This document shows, piece after piece, positions 18,527 through 30,413 of a stretch of DNA of 64,000 nt. How positions within the stretch are numbered: position 1 is the stretch's first letter; every line of letters begins with the position of its first letter. Source of the DNA: Clostridia bacterium (GTDB lineage Bacteria; Bacillota; Clostridia; TANB77; CAG-508); NCBI GenBank assembly GCA_017625465.1, contig JAGAKS010000006.1, forward strand, positions 1 through 64,000. Reading direction: 5' to 3'. The notes beneath the pieces were generated by a model. The model was not told the origin of the DNA, made no database searches, and saw nothing but the letters and a program-made list of their open reading frames with translations. Made by a program: the position numbers and the translations under genes.

Positions 18527-19279
18527 TTAACTCTTATCTGTAACGTAGTATCCTACGCCTCTTTTTGTTATTAAAATCTTTGGATTTGCTTTATCTTTTT
18601 CAATTTTATCTCTAATTCTATTCATTGTAACATCTATTGTTCTAATTGCTCCAACATATTCTTCATATTCCCAAACATCACGAAGCAACATTTCTCTAGT
18701 AACAACTTGACCTGGTTGACTAGCTAAATATCTAAGAACATCAAATTCTTTTTTAGTTAAGTTAATAACTTCTCCTTTAACTTTAACTTCAACTTTCTTT
18801 AAGTCTAAACTTAAATCTCCAACTTTGATGATGTCATTTTTATCTTCTTGCTTTGAATTTTGATACATTTCCATATTTGTATTAAGTTCAGCTTTTCTTA
18901 AATTAGCTTTAATTCTAGCCATAACTTCTCTGATTTGGAATGGTTTTGTAATATAGTCATCTGCACCCATTTCTAACCCTACTATTTTATCTGATTCTGT
19001 ATCTTTTGCAGAAACCATTAAAATTGGCATGTTTGCAATATTAAGAGCATATCTAATTTTTTTGCACACTGAAATACCATCTAATTTTGGTATCATGACA
19101 TCTAATAAAATTAAATCTGGTTTTTCTTTAAGTGCCATATCAACAGCTGTAATACCATCTGTGGCAACTAAAGTATCATACCCCTCTTTTTGCAAATTAA
19201 ATACTAATAAATCAACAATATTTGGTTCATCATCAACTACTAAAATTGTTTTTTTATCTTTTTCTACTATATTTTCCAC
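18527..19279 (-). CDS. walR: OmpR-family response regulator, WalR-type
   Basis: A 250-residue regulator. The receiver domain (about 10-130) shows ILVVDDEPNIVDLLVFNLQKEGYD, the phospho-acceptor aspartate in LILLDVMIP and the conserved lysine in DDYITKPF. The C-terminal winged helix (about 150-248) ends with GAIRTIDVTMNRIRDKIE and RGVGYYV, very like WalR. It begins with GTG preceded by AAAGGCGGG. It is paired with the downstream kinase gene and probably controls cell-wall genes. Confidence 0.87.
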   Translation of the reverse strand: MENIVEKDKKTILVVDDEPNIVDLLVFNLQKEGYDTLVATDGITAVDMALKEKPDLILLDVMIPKLDGISVCKKIRYALNIANMPILMVSAKDTESDKIVGLEMGADDYITKPFQIREVMARIKANLRKAELNTNMEMYQNSKQEDKNDIIKVGDLSLDLKKVEVKVKGEVINLTKKEFDVLRYLASQPGQVVTREMLLRDVWEYEEYVGAIRTIDVTMNRIRDKIEKDKANPKILITKRGVGYYVTDKS

Positions 19280-19398
19280 TACAAAATTCCCGCCTTTCGT
19301 TATAAAAATTAGGATTTCTATTTACAATTTACTTTATATCACATTTATTTTAAGAGTACAAGTTTTTTTTCAAAATTATTTCAAAAATGTTTCATTTG

Positions 19399-22300
19399 TC
19401 ATACGAAAATTTCTATATTATGAACTTTTCCATTATCTTCTAAAAATATTTTTCTATTTTCTGCTTCCACTCCATCAGCTATAATTCTAGAAATTCCAGT
19501 ATTTTTACCGATTATTATTTTTTACTTTAATAAGATACATACTTGTTTTATATTTGTACTTTATTTCAAACTCTTTCCAAGATTTTGGAATACAAGGTGA
19601 TAATTCTATAAAATTATTTTTAATTTTAAATCCTAAAATAAATTCTACAATAGCTCTATAGTACCAACTTGCAGCACCTGTATACCAATTCCAGCCACCC
19701 CTGCCTTCTAATCCTTTAGCCGAATAAACATCTGCTGGCAATATATATGGTTCTAATTTAAAAATTTTACAATCCTCTTTGGTTCTTGTATGATTTATTG
19801 GACAAATCATTTCAGCAAATTCTACTGCTTTATCTCCAAAACCTAATAATGCTTCTGCAATAATTAACCATATTGCAGCATGAGTATATTGTCCACCATT
19901 TTCTCGTATACCTGGTAAATAATCTTTAATATATCCTGGGTTTATTTCGCCATTTTCAAATGGTGGATCAAACAATTTTATAATTTTGTTTTCTTTATCC
20001 ACTAAATAGTTTTCAGCACTCTCTATTGCAATAAACTTTTTATCATTATCACCCGCACCAGAAATTACAGACCAACTTTGACATAAACTATCTATTCTAC
20101 ATTCTTTACTATCAATTCCACCAATAATTTCTCCATCATCTGTTATAGCTCTTTTATACCATCTGCCATCCCAACCAACTGTATTTAAATTTTTCCTTAA
20201 ATTTTCTTTTGCTTCTTCATAAAAATTAGCTTTTTCTATATCTCCTTTTTCTCTACAAATTGGAATAAAATTACTTAAAATATCATATAGGAAAAATCCA
20301 AGCCACACACTCTCTCCTTTTCCTTTAATTCCCAAATTATTAAATCCATCATTCCAATCACCTGTACCAATTCTTGGAAAGTTTTCCATCCCGTCTTCAA
20401 ATACTTTATCAATACTCCTAATGCAATGTTTATACAAACTTTCTTTTACATCACTTTTATAAAAAGTTGAATATCTTTCTTGTTCATTCTCTTTTAATAC
20501 TTCACCTTTTAAATATTCTATTTCTTCATCCAAAAAGTTTTTATCACCAGAAAACTCTATATAATCTATAACAGCATAAACTAGCCACAAAAAATCATCT
20601 GAAATTCTAGTTCTTATTCCTTTTTTAGTTTCCTCATGCCACCAATGCAAAACATCTCCTTCCAAAAATTGATGTGCAGCAGCATTTATAATTTGTTCTT
20701 TTAAAAGATTTTTATCTATATATTTAATTCCCATACAATCTTGAAGTTGATCTCTAAAGCCATAAGCGCCACCAGATTGATAATACCCCGTTTTTCCCCA
20801 AAGTCTACTATTTATGGTTTGGTATGGAAGCCAACCATTTATCATAAAATCTAGCTCTTTACTTGGAGTTTTTATATTTAAAGTTCCTAAAATATCATTC
20901 CATTTCTCTTGTACATTCTCTAATTCTTTATTTGCATTTTCAATATTAGAATAATACTCAATAGATTTTTGAATTCGTTCTTCACTACTATTTTCTCCCA
21001 TCATAATTACAAAATTTTTCTCTTCAAAAGCAGCAAGTTCTATTTCAAATTCTATACCTATACATGAGTTTTTGCACAAACCACTTTTAGAATTTAATTT
21101 TTCAAACAAAGCATTTGGAAATTTTACACTTTCGCCTTTAAAGAAATTCTCTTTTTCACCCGTAAAGCTACTTATTTTCAAATCACTTGAAACATACATT
21201 ATTTTGTCTTTAAATTCTTCCTCTGCTAAAATATTTTTTGCAAGTATTATATTTCCTATTTTAGATATAGAAATATTGCCATTAGTTCTTATTTCATCTT
21301 CTCCTAAAACTGGTTTTATATAATATACAAGTTTTATCTTTCTTTTTTTACTTAAAGTATTTTTTATTCTAAATTTGTTTATTTTAACTTCTTCTTTTTC
21401 AGGTACAAAAATTTCTAATCTTTGAATCAAATTATCTACACTATTATCTAAAGTTGTATATCCAAATCCATGAGTTATAGTATAGGCTTCTGAATTAGGA
21501 TTAATATTATAATTCAATGTCCAAGTATAATTTTCATCTTCGTCTTTCAAATAAAAGATTTCTGATGGAAAATCTACCAAAGAATTATTATTCCATGCCG
21601 TTAATTTATTTAATTTACTATTTTTTTGCCACGTATATCCACCCAAATTTTCAGTTACTAAACTACCAAAAAATTGATTAGTTAAGATATTACACCATAC
21701 TGCTGGAAGAGTATTGCCATTATACAAATTGCATACATACTCTTTTCCGTTTTTAGCAAATCCACCATTACCATTATAAAAATCTAAATTTTTATTTTCT
21801 TTATTTTCATTCGTTGGTAAAGGAAGATTTTCTATTTTTCTAAAAACATGGCTCACATTTATACTTTTCAATTTTTCTTCATTTTCTTTTAAGAAAGTAT
21901 TTATTCCACCTTTTTTACTATCAATAACCACTCTTGCTTTAAACTCTATACTTTCTATTTCTTCTTTTAAACTATTACTTTTGTCAATTAAAAATATTCC
22001 GCCATTTGTATTTACTAAAAATTGTAACTGCTTATTAGAAATAACTTCTTCTATACACTCTCTAACATATTTTTCATACACATTACTTTCTTCGTTATAA
22101 ATAACCAAATCAATTTTTATATTTTTAGCTCTATAATATTCAAAACATTCAATCAATTCTTCAATTACATATATATCTTCCATATTTCTTATTTTTACAA
22201 AAACTATCGGTAAATCACCAGAAATACCGTATTTCCATAAATCATTTATTCTATATGCCATACTGAATTTATTAGATTTTAAATAATTAGGTTTTATAAT

Positions 22301-25300
22301 ATATTTTAGCATATTTTGATATTCCAACAATTTCTTTCCGCTTATTTGTAAATATTTAAGTTCTTCTTCATTTCTAAGTTTTGCAAGTTCAAAAATTTTA
22401 GAAATTTCTTCTTCACTTTTTAATTCTTCTAAGTTTTGAACAATCTCATCTTTATCTTCAGAAACATTTATAATTAGTGATATTGTTATTTTTTCTCCAC
22501 TAGATACTCTTACTCCTCTTTTCATTGCTATTATTTTATCTACTGTAATTTTGTCATCATTAGAAAAATGTTTTTCCTCTTCTATTTGAAATGGTACATC
22601 TTTTATTCCTCTACTATAATATTTTTCTTTATCTATTTCATATTCAAAATCCCCAATTTGTTCATTTTCTGTGTATAAAGTTGTTCCTAAAAACATAGCA
22701 CTATCTGTTCTATTAAAATTTCTCTTTAAAATAATATAATTATTTTTTTCTTCTAATTTCATAAACAATTTATTAAAAGCAGGATGCGAATATTCTTGCA
22801 TTGCATTCGATAAAACTGGTTCAAACTCAGAGACAATCTCTAAAATTTCAGAAGTTTTTCCCATATTTTCTATTTCTAATCTTCTAATTTCTACTGCCTT
22901 ATCTGGATCAATTGTTATTTTTAAATCTAGCTTTAAATTCCCATCTTGTTTAGAAAAAACTACTTGATCTGGTGCAAAAAGTACATTTGCATTTTCTTCT
23001 GGCTTGATTATTTTTCTATTTCTAATATTTCTTACATAAAAGAAAATACCTTGTTTTAGCTCTGAAGTTTCTTTGTAATTATTTATTAAAATATCATCAT
23101 ATTCACTTTTTCCTTGTCCATTTTCATCAATTGTTATTTTATAATGTTCATTAGATAAAACATGAATATCGCTAACAATTAGATTTTTTTCAAGAGGAAC
23201 TCTTTGAGCATATCCACTATCTAAATTCTCATTTAAGTTTGTAATTTTTTCCTTTTTCTCTTTTGTAATTATCATATTTATCGGCATTTTTTCTTGCAAT
23301 AAGATATCTGTAGCTTCAATTTCTGGATTATTATTAAAACGAGTTTTCAAAATATTATCATTCAAAATATTATTTATTGAAAGTAAAATTAAGCCTTGAT
23401 GATGTGCCATATATGTTTTTACAACTTCTTTTTCTTCTCCATTTTTTAACCTACTTTTAGTGTAATCAATAGATTCATAAAATCCATATTTTCCGCAATG
23501 CACCTTCATATTCTAGCCATTCTAAATTTTCTATTCCTAACTTATGACTATCTTCTAAGCTTAAGAAAGTACTGTATGGAGAAACTACAAAATCATTTTC
23601 CAAACCTCTTTTAAATCCAAGCCAAGGAATTCCAAAAGCTTTGTATTGATAATTATTGTTTAAATCTCTCAAATTGAAAGCAGCTTCTGATATTCCCCAA
23701 GGTAGCTTCAAATTTTTAGCATATTCAATTTGGCTCATAATAGCAAATTTACTTGATTCATCTAACAAACTGCCTTTATATCTTTTTAAATTTATATTTG
23801 GCATTAAATATTCAAAAGCTGTACCAGACCAAGAAACCAATCCCTTATATTTGTTCAAACTTGTTAAAGTTCTACTCAAATTATACCAATGCTTTACAGG
23901 AATATCTCCTTTACTTATACCAACTAAACTTGCTTGTCTTGCCTCAGATGCTAAAAAATCATAATAAGAATCCGTAAGTTTATTTTCCTCTAAATTGAAG
24001 CCAACTGAAAGCAATTTATTTTTCTCACTATATAGATATGAAAAATCTGTATTATCTATCAAATTCGAAACATTTTGTTTCAAATTTTCAACATCTGATT
24101 TATTTTGATTTTCTATTAAAAATTGCTTTAATACATACAAATATCCAACAAAATTACCACTATCAACACTAGAAACATAGCGAGGTATTAGTGGTTCTAA
24201 AGTTTTAGTATTATACCAGTTATATAAATGACCATTCCATTTTGATAAATTATTAACAGTATCTATAATTTTTCTAATATAATTTATACACTTTTTATAG
24301 TTTATATAGCCTAAGTCATAAGCAGATATAACTGCTAAAAGCTCTAATCCAATATTAGTTGAAGATGTTCTATTTACAATTTTCTTTTCCCTATCTTCTT
24401 GATAATTATCTATCATTAAATAATTATTTTCTTCATTTATGAAGTCTTCAAAAAAGCTCCAGGTCTTTCTACCGATATCATCTAAATATTTTTGATCTTC
24501 TTTACTCCATACGTATTCTTCTTTATTTTCTAAACTAATATACCATGCAAATATAGGAGCAATTATCCATAAAGCACCAATTACTTTAAAAACTACCGTA
24601 CCTAAAAATAAAAAAACGATTCCAAGCAATATATTTACTTTCATTTCAAAATAATAAGAATTTAAATCACTTATTTTATTTTTTTCGCCATCTTCTGCTG
24701 TCACCCATTCTAACATTTTACATTTATGCATTTTACGATATAAACTTCTAAAAATAGCATCCATGTTTTTGTAAGCTTCATAAGGTAAAAAGGCTAAACT
24801 AAAAAGTATTCTTGTAAAACTTATCACTATATTGTTTTTATCATTAGAAAACTTTTTATCTGCATATACTGCTCCTTCAATATTGCTTTCTTTGTATATA
24901 ACATAATTTATTAAATCTAAGATATATGAAATAAATATACTTAAAAGTCCAAGTAAAAGAAGTTTATAAGAAAGATAATAACTAAAATTACCGGCAATAA
25001 AACTCAAAACTAAAAGCGCCAAACTAGAAAAACAGATTAAATTTCTACGAACATTATCAAAAATTTTAAATTTATCTAAAAGTCCTAATCTTTTACTTTT
25101 AATCCACGGAACAACTTGAATATCTCCTCTTGTCCATCTATGATTTCTCATAATATAAGGATAATAACTAATAGGAAATCCATCTAACAAAATAGTATCA
25201 CTGAGTAGCCCACATCTTAAGAAATTTCCTTCTAGCAAATCATGACTTAAGATGGTATTTTCCGGAATTTCTCCTTCTAGAATTTCATTATATACATCAA

Positions 25301-27405
25301 CATTATAAATTCCTTTTCCAGTAAAAATTCCTTCACCAAAACAATCTTGATAAAGGTCTGAAATAGCATTAGAATATAAATCTATTCCGCCTTGCATACT
25401 ATATAATTCAATAAACAAACTCTTTTTAGAAAGTGCTAAATCTAATCCTATTCTAGGTTGCATAATTCCATAACCAGAAACTACTTTTCTATTTTTAATT
25501 ACTGGTTTATTTAAAATGTGCTCCATTGCACCAATAAGCAATCCAGCAGTACCTAAGCTAAGATTTGTATCTCCATCTAATGTAATAATATATTTTATAT
25601 TAGGTAGTTCTGCTTTAAAATTTTCAATTGTATTTGTAGCAAAATTATTTGGTATTTTATTTTTTATATATAAATTAAAAGTTGTAAGTAGTCCCCTCTT
25701 TCTTTCCCAACCTATATATGCTTTTTCACATTCATTCCAAGTTCTTTTTCTATACAAAAAGAAAAATTTATTACCATATTTTTGATTTAATTTTTCTACT
25801 TCTTCTATTCCAGTTTTAATTACTTCTTCATCAAATTCTGTTTCTTCTTGCTGTTCCTCTGAGCAATCTCCCAAAAGAGCAAAGTATATATTGTCTAGCT
25901 TATTTGCTAAATAATATACTTCTAATTTTCTTAAAACTTCTTTTACTTTTGCCTTAGATTTTACAATAGTTGGAATTACTACAAAAGTAGCTGCTTCTTT
26001 TGGCAATTTCTTTTCAAAGTCCATCTTAGGCAAAACTTTAGGCTTTTGAACTTTACTTAAAATATAATTTGCTATTTTTATAACTATTTCAGATATAGGA
26101 ACAATACTTATCAAAGCAAAAAGTATAGTAATTAAAACACTTCTTAAATTTACATATATTTTCATTGCAAAAACAAAATCAATATATAAAGAAAGCAATA
26201 TAACACCGGAAACATATAATCTAGCCTTTTGCTCTTTCTTAATTTTTAGTATTTTTTTGCCTTCCAACTCTTCTTTTAAGTCATAAATTCCATCATCTAC
26301 TAAATAGTAACCTATATGGCTTTTCTTTTTATCTATTAAATTCTCTGATTTTTCATATCTAGTACAAAACTCAATAATTTTTTCAGCAATGTATATTTCT
26401 GATACCCTATATTTTTTTGCCAGATTTTCTATAATACCTCTATAATAATTCTTGCTTTTTTCCTCCATATTTGAATATACACCAGCAGGATCCATTTTTA
26501 AAATTTCCTCTGCACCACTGATTTGAGAGAATAATTCTCCAAAATTTATTCTTCCTATTTCTTTTAAACTTTTTATACTATTTCCTATGGTTATTTTTAA
26601 ACTTGCAATATAAAAATGCTCTTTTTGAACAATTTCTGTTACTGTCATTCCGTAGTTTAGCTACTTCGTTTTCTAAAATTTCTTGATACTCTATTGCATT
26701 TTTTCCGTATCTTTTTAGCTTATATGACATATATTCAATAAATGCATATTTAGGTTCTTCTCCTAGAAAATTTACTTTTCCATTACTTACAAATACTCTA
26801 TTTTTTTCTTCCTTATTTTCAATAAGTCTTTCAATAATACTTTCTGCTTTATATTTTTGCATTTGTGAAGAATATATTTTTTCGCAAATCTCTCTAATTT
26901 GACTAATAAGTGCAATCTTTAAAAATATGCCAATATTCCAGATTTCATCCATGCTCAATAGTTTTTTCTTTTGATATGCTTTTAATACTAAATCTATTGT
27001 TTCAGTATCTATCTTACATTCTGTAAATCCTACAATTTCTGCAGCTAACACATAACTTCTTGCAAAACCTTCGTATTTTCCATTACTAAGACCAATCATA
27101 TTTTTGTATTTTTTTAAAGTAAGTTCTTTTTGTATACTTTTTACTATTTCTTCTATAACATAAAAATTATCTAAAAGCCACTCACCAGCTGAATGTATTT
27201 TTATTCCAAGTTTTATATGTTTATTTAATAATCTGTATGTTTCCAATATTTTTTCATAATCCTTTTTAAGCATTGGAATTGGATAGGTGTCTTTACTAGA
27301 AGAATTTTTTATGTTATGGCTTGAAGCTAATTTTTCCATATAACTAGATAATTGATTTTTGTCTAATAAAGCTCCTGATATATGCAACTCTCGATATTTT
27401 TTCAT
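19399..27405 (-). CDS. Cyclic beta-1,2-glucan synthase (NdvB/Cgs type), read through three CGG +1 sites
   Basis: One 2667-residue enzyme spread over three overlapping ORFs plus a hidden C-terminal tail. Part 1 (27405-26653) is the Cgs N-terminal region. Part 2 (to 23496) carries the GT84 glycosyltransferase, with LDGDT, YPYIMRNHRWTRGD and several membrane helices, then a glycoamylase-like domain (WSFFEDFINEENNYLMIDNY). Part 3 holds the GH94 phosphorylase domain with SGGAYGFRDQLQD and the catalytic acid in IGTGDWNDG. At each junction an in-frame CGG lies where skipping its C restores homology: at 26652 giving KL-G-MTVTEIV, at 23495 giving GAL-G-KYGFYES, and at 19510 giving NN-G-KNTGIS. After the last site the tail resembles NdvB C-termini and ends in TGA at 19399. 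The enzyme makes cyclic glucans at the membrane. Confidence 0.85.
19508..19510 (-). promoter_or_regulatory. CGG +1 recoding site 3 of the glucan synthase
   Basis: Read normally, CGG would be followed at once by TAA, ending the protein. Skipping the C (position 19510) gives GGT and opens 36 more codons that resemble the C-terminus of cyclic glucan synthases (IIADG, then IFLEDNGKVHNIEIFV). Context AAT-C-GGT. Confidence 0.75.
23493..23495 (-). promoter_or_regulatory. CGG +1 recoding site 2 of the glucan synthase
   Basis: Context TTG-C-GGA. Frame 0 stops five codons later, while the shifted frame continues GKYGFYES, a conserved block entering the phosphorylase half. Confidence 0.85.
26650..26652 (-). 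promoter_or_regulatory. CGG +1 recoding site 1 of the glucan synthase
   Basis: Context CTA-C-GGA. Frame 0 stops after 23 further codons. The shifted frame gives LGMTVTEIVQKEHFYIA, matching the LGxTxEEVVRREH block of NdvB proteins. Confidence 0.85.
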
Positions 27406-27486
27406 ACAAACTCCTCTTAAATTATTTATAATTTTTAGTTAGTTTTGACAAATGCTTGATTATTTATGCTAAATTTTTCTTTTTCG

Positions 27487-27515
27487 TTGACTAATTTTTT
27501 CATTATAGATATAAT
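27487..27515 (+). promoter_or_regulatory. Sigma-A promoter of the 27.5-kb two-gene operon
   Basis: TTGACT at 27487-27492, a 17-base spacer, and a perfect TATAAT at 27510-27515, about 30 bases upstream of the first start. Confidence 0.8.
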
Positions 27516-27545
27516 AATTTTGAAATTTTATACGAGGTGAAAATT

Positions 27546-27782
27546 ATGGATGATAATAAAATTCCAAATAAAAAAACAAATTTTGGAATATCTACTATAC
27601 AATCAATAGCAATGCGTAATACTGATAAACTTCAAGAAATGATGAGAATGGCCAAAGATTTCTATGGTATGACTAATGGAACTAAAGAGGAAAATGCACA
27701 AAACTTTCACAAGGAATATGACAAAGAACAAAAAAAATTGAAAAATAAGAATATTAACCAAAATGATGGTCCACAAAAATAG
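27546..27782 (+). CDS. Small basic protein of unknown function
   Basis: A 78-residue hydrophilic protein, lysine- and asparagine-rich, with a central helical stretch, MRNTDKLQEMMRMAKDFYG. No signal peptide, membrane helix or known domain. The ATG at 27546 follows GAGGTG (27533-27538); the in-frame GTG at 27537 lies inside that ribosome binding site. It is the first gene of a two-gene operon with a member of the YWC-DEER family. Confidence 0.6.
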   Translation: MDDNKIPNKKTNFGISTIQSIAMRNTDKLQEMMRMAKDFYGMTNGTKEENAQNFHKEYDKEQKKLKNKNINQNDGPQK

Positions 27783-27795
27783 GATAGGAGGAACT

Positions 27796-28281
27796 ATGCA
27801 AATGACTTATGAAGATTATGCTAATTTAGCAGCTGAAATGAATATTTTATTTAGATACATAGATGATGATTTAGTTGAAAAAGTTCCTCAAAAAATTATT
27901 GAATTTTTTCAAGATATTGCATCACCTACTTTTAGATCTAAAATAGATCCACGTTTTCCACTAGATGAACAATATCTGCTTCCTTCTACTGAATTAATGC
28001 TTACTCTTTTATACCGCCAATATTGGTGCACAGATGAAGAACGTGCCGAATTAGATAAATTGCTGATTGAGCAACAAACAATAGAAGATCAAAAAAATCA
28101 AGCTAGTTTTGATAATATTTTCAAAAAAATTGAAAGTTCAGAAAGTGGCGAAGATTTATTTGTTGCAGAAACACCTAGTGAAAACTTACCAACAGTAGCT
28201 TCTAATAATCAATTTATAGAAAAATTAAAAGAAATTTTAAATCAAATTACAGAATTATTTAAAAAGCTATTAAAGCGATAA
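27796..28281 (+). CDS. YWC-DEER family protein, copy 1
   Basis: A 161-residue protein of unknown function. It is clearly paralogous to the protein at 58477-59091. Both share VEKVPxK, an FF(Q/A)xI segment, DPRxPLxxQ, and YWCxDEER near the middle, and both end in an amphipathic helix (here EILNQITELFKKLLK). I start at the ATG at 27796, preceded by GGAGGA. The upstream in-frame ATG at 27763 overlaps the previous gene and has no ribosome binding site. No signal peptide is visible. A terminator follows. Confidence 0.7.
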   Translation: MQMTYEDYANLAAEMNILFRYIDDDLVEKVPQKIIEFFQDIASPTFRSKIDPRFPLDEQYLLPSTELMLTLLYRQYWCTDEERAELDKLLIEQQTIEDQKNQASFDNIFKKIESSESGEDLFVAETPSENLPTVASNNQFIEKLKEILNQITELFKKLLKR

Positions 28282-28286
28282 AAAAT

Positions 28287-28313
28287 CCCTATGTAAAATA
28301 ATTTTACATAGGG
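28287..28313. terminator. Bidirectional terminator
   Basis: CCCTATGTAAAAT / ATTTTACATAGGG hairpin with T-rich flanks between two convergent genes. Confidence 0.88.
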
Positions 28314-28319
28314 TTATTT

Positions 28320-30260
28320 TTATGCCCAAAATTCAAATAAATTTTTCCAAAACACTGATATATCACTTCCAAAGTTACTTAAAAATACGCATTCTGTTGT
28401 TAAACTAATTGGAAGCATTATAACAATAGTTGCTATACATAAGCTCATTACTATTTTTCTTTTTGTATTATTATTTTCATCTTTTTCTGCCCATTTTAGT
28501 AATAATATTACTGCTCCAATAGAAAGCATCAATTTAAAATCTATACTATATGCTTCACATATACCACCGAAACATGTATTTATAATTATGGCCAAAATAG
28601 AAATTATAATTATTAAATTTATAAACCACTTAAATTCTTTATTCTCTGTTTCTTTCAAAATGTGACTTTTAAACAAATATACCCATAAAATTGGAAGTGC
28701 TACAAGCCCGACAAGTCTATTTTCATAACACATTTCATTTATTGCTACTAATGATGTATCTACATTTGCAAAAATAAACGGAAACTTTAATGGATTTATC
28801 GTAGGCAATCTAAATAAATATTCAGCAAATCCCGCATATATTTTTCCAAAAGTTACCAACATACATGAAGCTAAATTTAGTCCAGTAAGTTGATATGTTG
28901 CACCAAAATCAAAAACATTATCAAATCGCACATAGTTTAAAATCATTTGAAAAATAGCAAAAGCTCCAAGTGGTACAACTATAAAAATTGCATCTATCAG
29001 CTTCTCTTTTGTGCTTAAATTTTTCATACTACATAATAGAAAAAATAGAATTATAAAATAGTATATAATTAAATTTGGTTTTGATAAAACTATTAAAGCC
29101 GTAGTTATTCCTAGTAATATAAGCTTTGGTATTTTAAGCTTTTTACTCTCATACATGGATATTGCTAAATTCAAAGATACAAGTATAAATGCAATACCTG
29201 AGCTAACCACAATATCGTACTTTGCACCACGAAGTAAAGTTAGTATATTAGATGCAAATAGTATAGCAAAAAATCCAAAATAAAAATTACATAAAGATAT
29301 ATCTTTTACATATCTTTTTATTAATTTTCTATATAAGAAGTACAATGCAAATATTGCAATACATAAATATAGCATATTGAATATATAACATTGTAAATAT
29401 CCACCTGTTATAAGCCTAAATGGTAATATGCTTGTAAGCACTGGTGCAATTCCAAAATAATTATAATAATTTCCATTATAATATGCCACATCATACAGGT
29501 ATGGTATGCCCTCATCATCTCTTTTGATATAATCATACGGATTATCCATATTTTTTAATTCTTCTGATGGTTCTTCTAGTAATTTTATTTGACCATGAAC
29601 AATTGCTTCAGTTTGCATAAAAATTGAATTGCTTTTATCTATATCTTCTGGTTTTATAAATAAATCATTTACTCCAAATTGCCATATCGTATAAACAGCA
29701 ATCATACTACAAAAAACCAATAAATTTAAAAGAAATACATTATTTATACTTTTAGAATTATCATCATACTTTTTACCTAAAATGTCTTCTTGCTTTAATT
29801 TTATTATAAATGCAGTAACAATAAAAATAAGTAATATTCTAACTAAATTTATATTAATATTGGGGTGATTTAAAACTATTCTCGTAAGTTCCAAGTCACT
29901 TTCCGTAATACGTTCAACCGTAATACTTTTACAAATAGTATGTGTGTCAAAATTTATATATTGCTTATCATTTTTTAATATTATTTTTGGGTTCATTTCG
30001 ATTTGCCCACTACTACCTGTATAAGTATAATAAGGTAAATATGTTACTTTATCAATTAGGGGTTTTTTATACTCAAAATTTATACTAGTGACTCTACAAT
30101 CAATTTTAGGAATTGTTACTTCGTTATCTTCCAATATGTATTCTGGCTCAATATTTAAGTTTCCTATAATCAGAGTTCTAAAAAATCCATAATTACAAAT
30201 AAATATTTCTATGCATAATGCAATTAAAATTGATATTAATACTATTTTATATTTTTTCAT
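28320..30260 (-). CDS. Large polytopic membrane protein, possibly a GT-C glycosyltransferase
   Basis: A 646-residue protein with an N-terminal membrane helix, an extracytoplasmic domain of about 120 residues (40-150), then about ten further hydrophobic helices separated by a loop (about 215-270) containing NPYDYIKRDDEG and YYNGNYYNYFGIAP. This layout and the tyrosine-rich loop resemble GT-C-fold, PMT-like glycosyltransferases, but I see no diagnostic catalytic motif, so the function is a guess. It is monocistronic and flanked by accessory genes. Confidence 0.5.
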   Translation of the reverse strand: MKKYKIVLISILIALCIEIFICNYGFFRTLIIGNLNIEPEYILEDNEVTIPKIDCRVTSINFEYKKPLIDKVTYLPYYTYTGSSGQIEMNPKIILKNDKQYINFDTHTICKSITVERITESDLELTRIVLNHPNININLVRILLIFIVTAFIIKLKQEDILGKKYDDNSKSINNVFLLNLLVFCSMIAVYTIWQFGVNDLFIKPEDIDKSNSIFMQTEAIVHGQIKLLEEPSEELKNMDNPYDYIKRDDEGIPYLYDVAYYNGNYYNYFGIAPVLTSILPFRLITGGYLQCYIFNMLYLCIAIFALYFLYRKLIKRYVKDISLCNFYFGFFAILFASNILTLLRGAKYDIVVSSGIAFILVSLNLAISMYESKKLKIPKLILLGITTALIVLSKPNLIIYYFIILFFLLCSMKNLSTKEKLIDAIFIVVPLGAFAIFQMILNYVRFDNVFDFGATYQLTGLNLASCMLVTFGKIYAGFAEYLFRLPTINPLKFPFIFANVDTSLVAINEMCYENRLVGLVALPILWVYLFKSHILKETENKEFKWFINLIIIISILAIIINTCFGGICEAYSIDFKLMLSIGAVILLLKWAEKDENNNTKRKIVMSLCIATIVIMLPISLTTECVFLSNFGSDISVFWKNLFEFWA

Positions 30261-30413
30261 TTTTCTACCTTTTTCTACTTTTTACTCATTATATCATTAG
30301 TTGTCCAAAAAGTATATATAAAACAAAAAATGCAAAAATTGTATTTTTTTGCAACCTTTTTACTAACTAAATGTGTCTAATATATGTAAATAAGAATTTA
30401 AGGAGAAAATACA

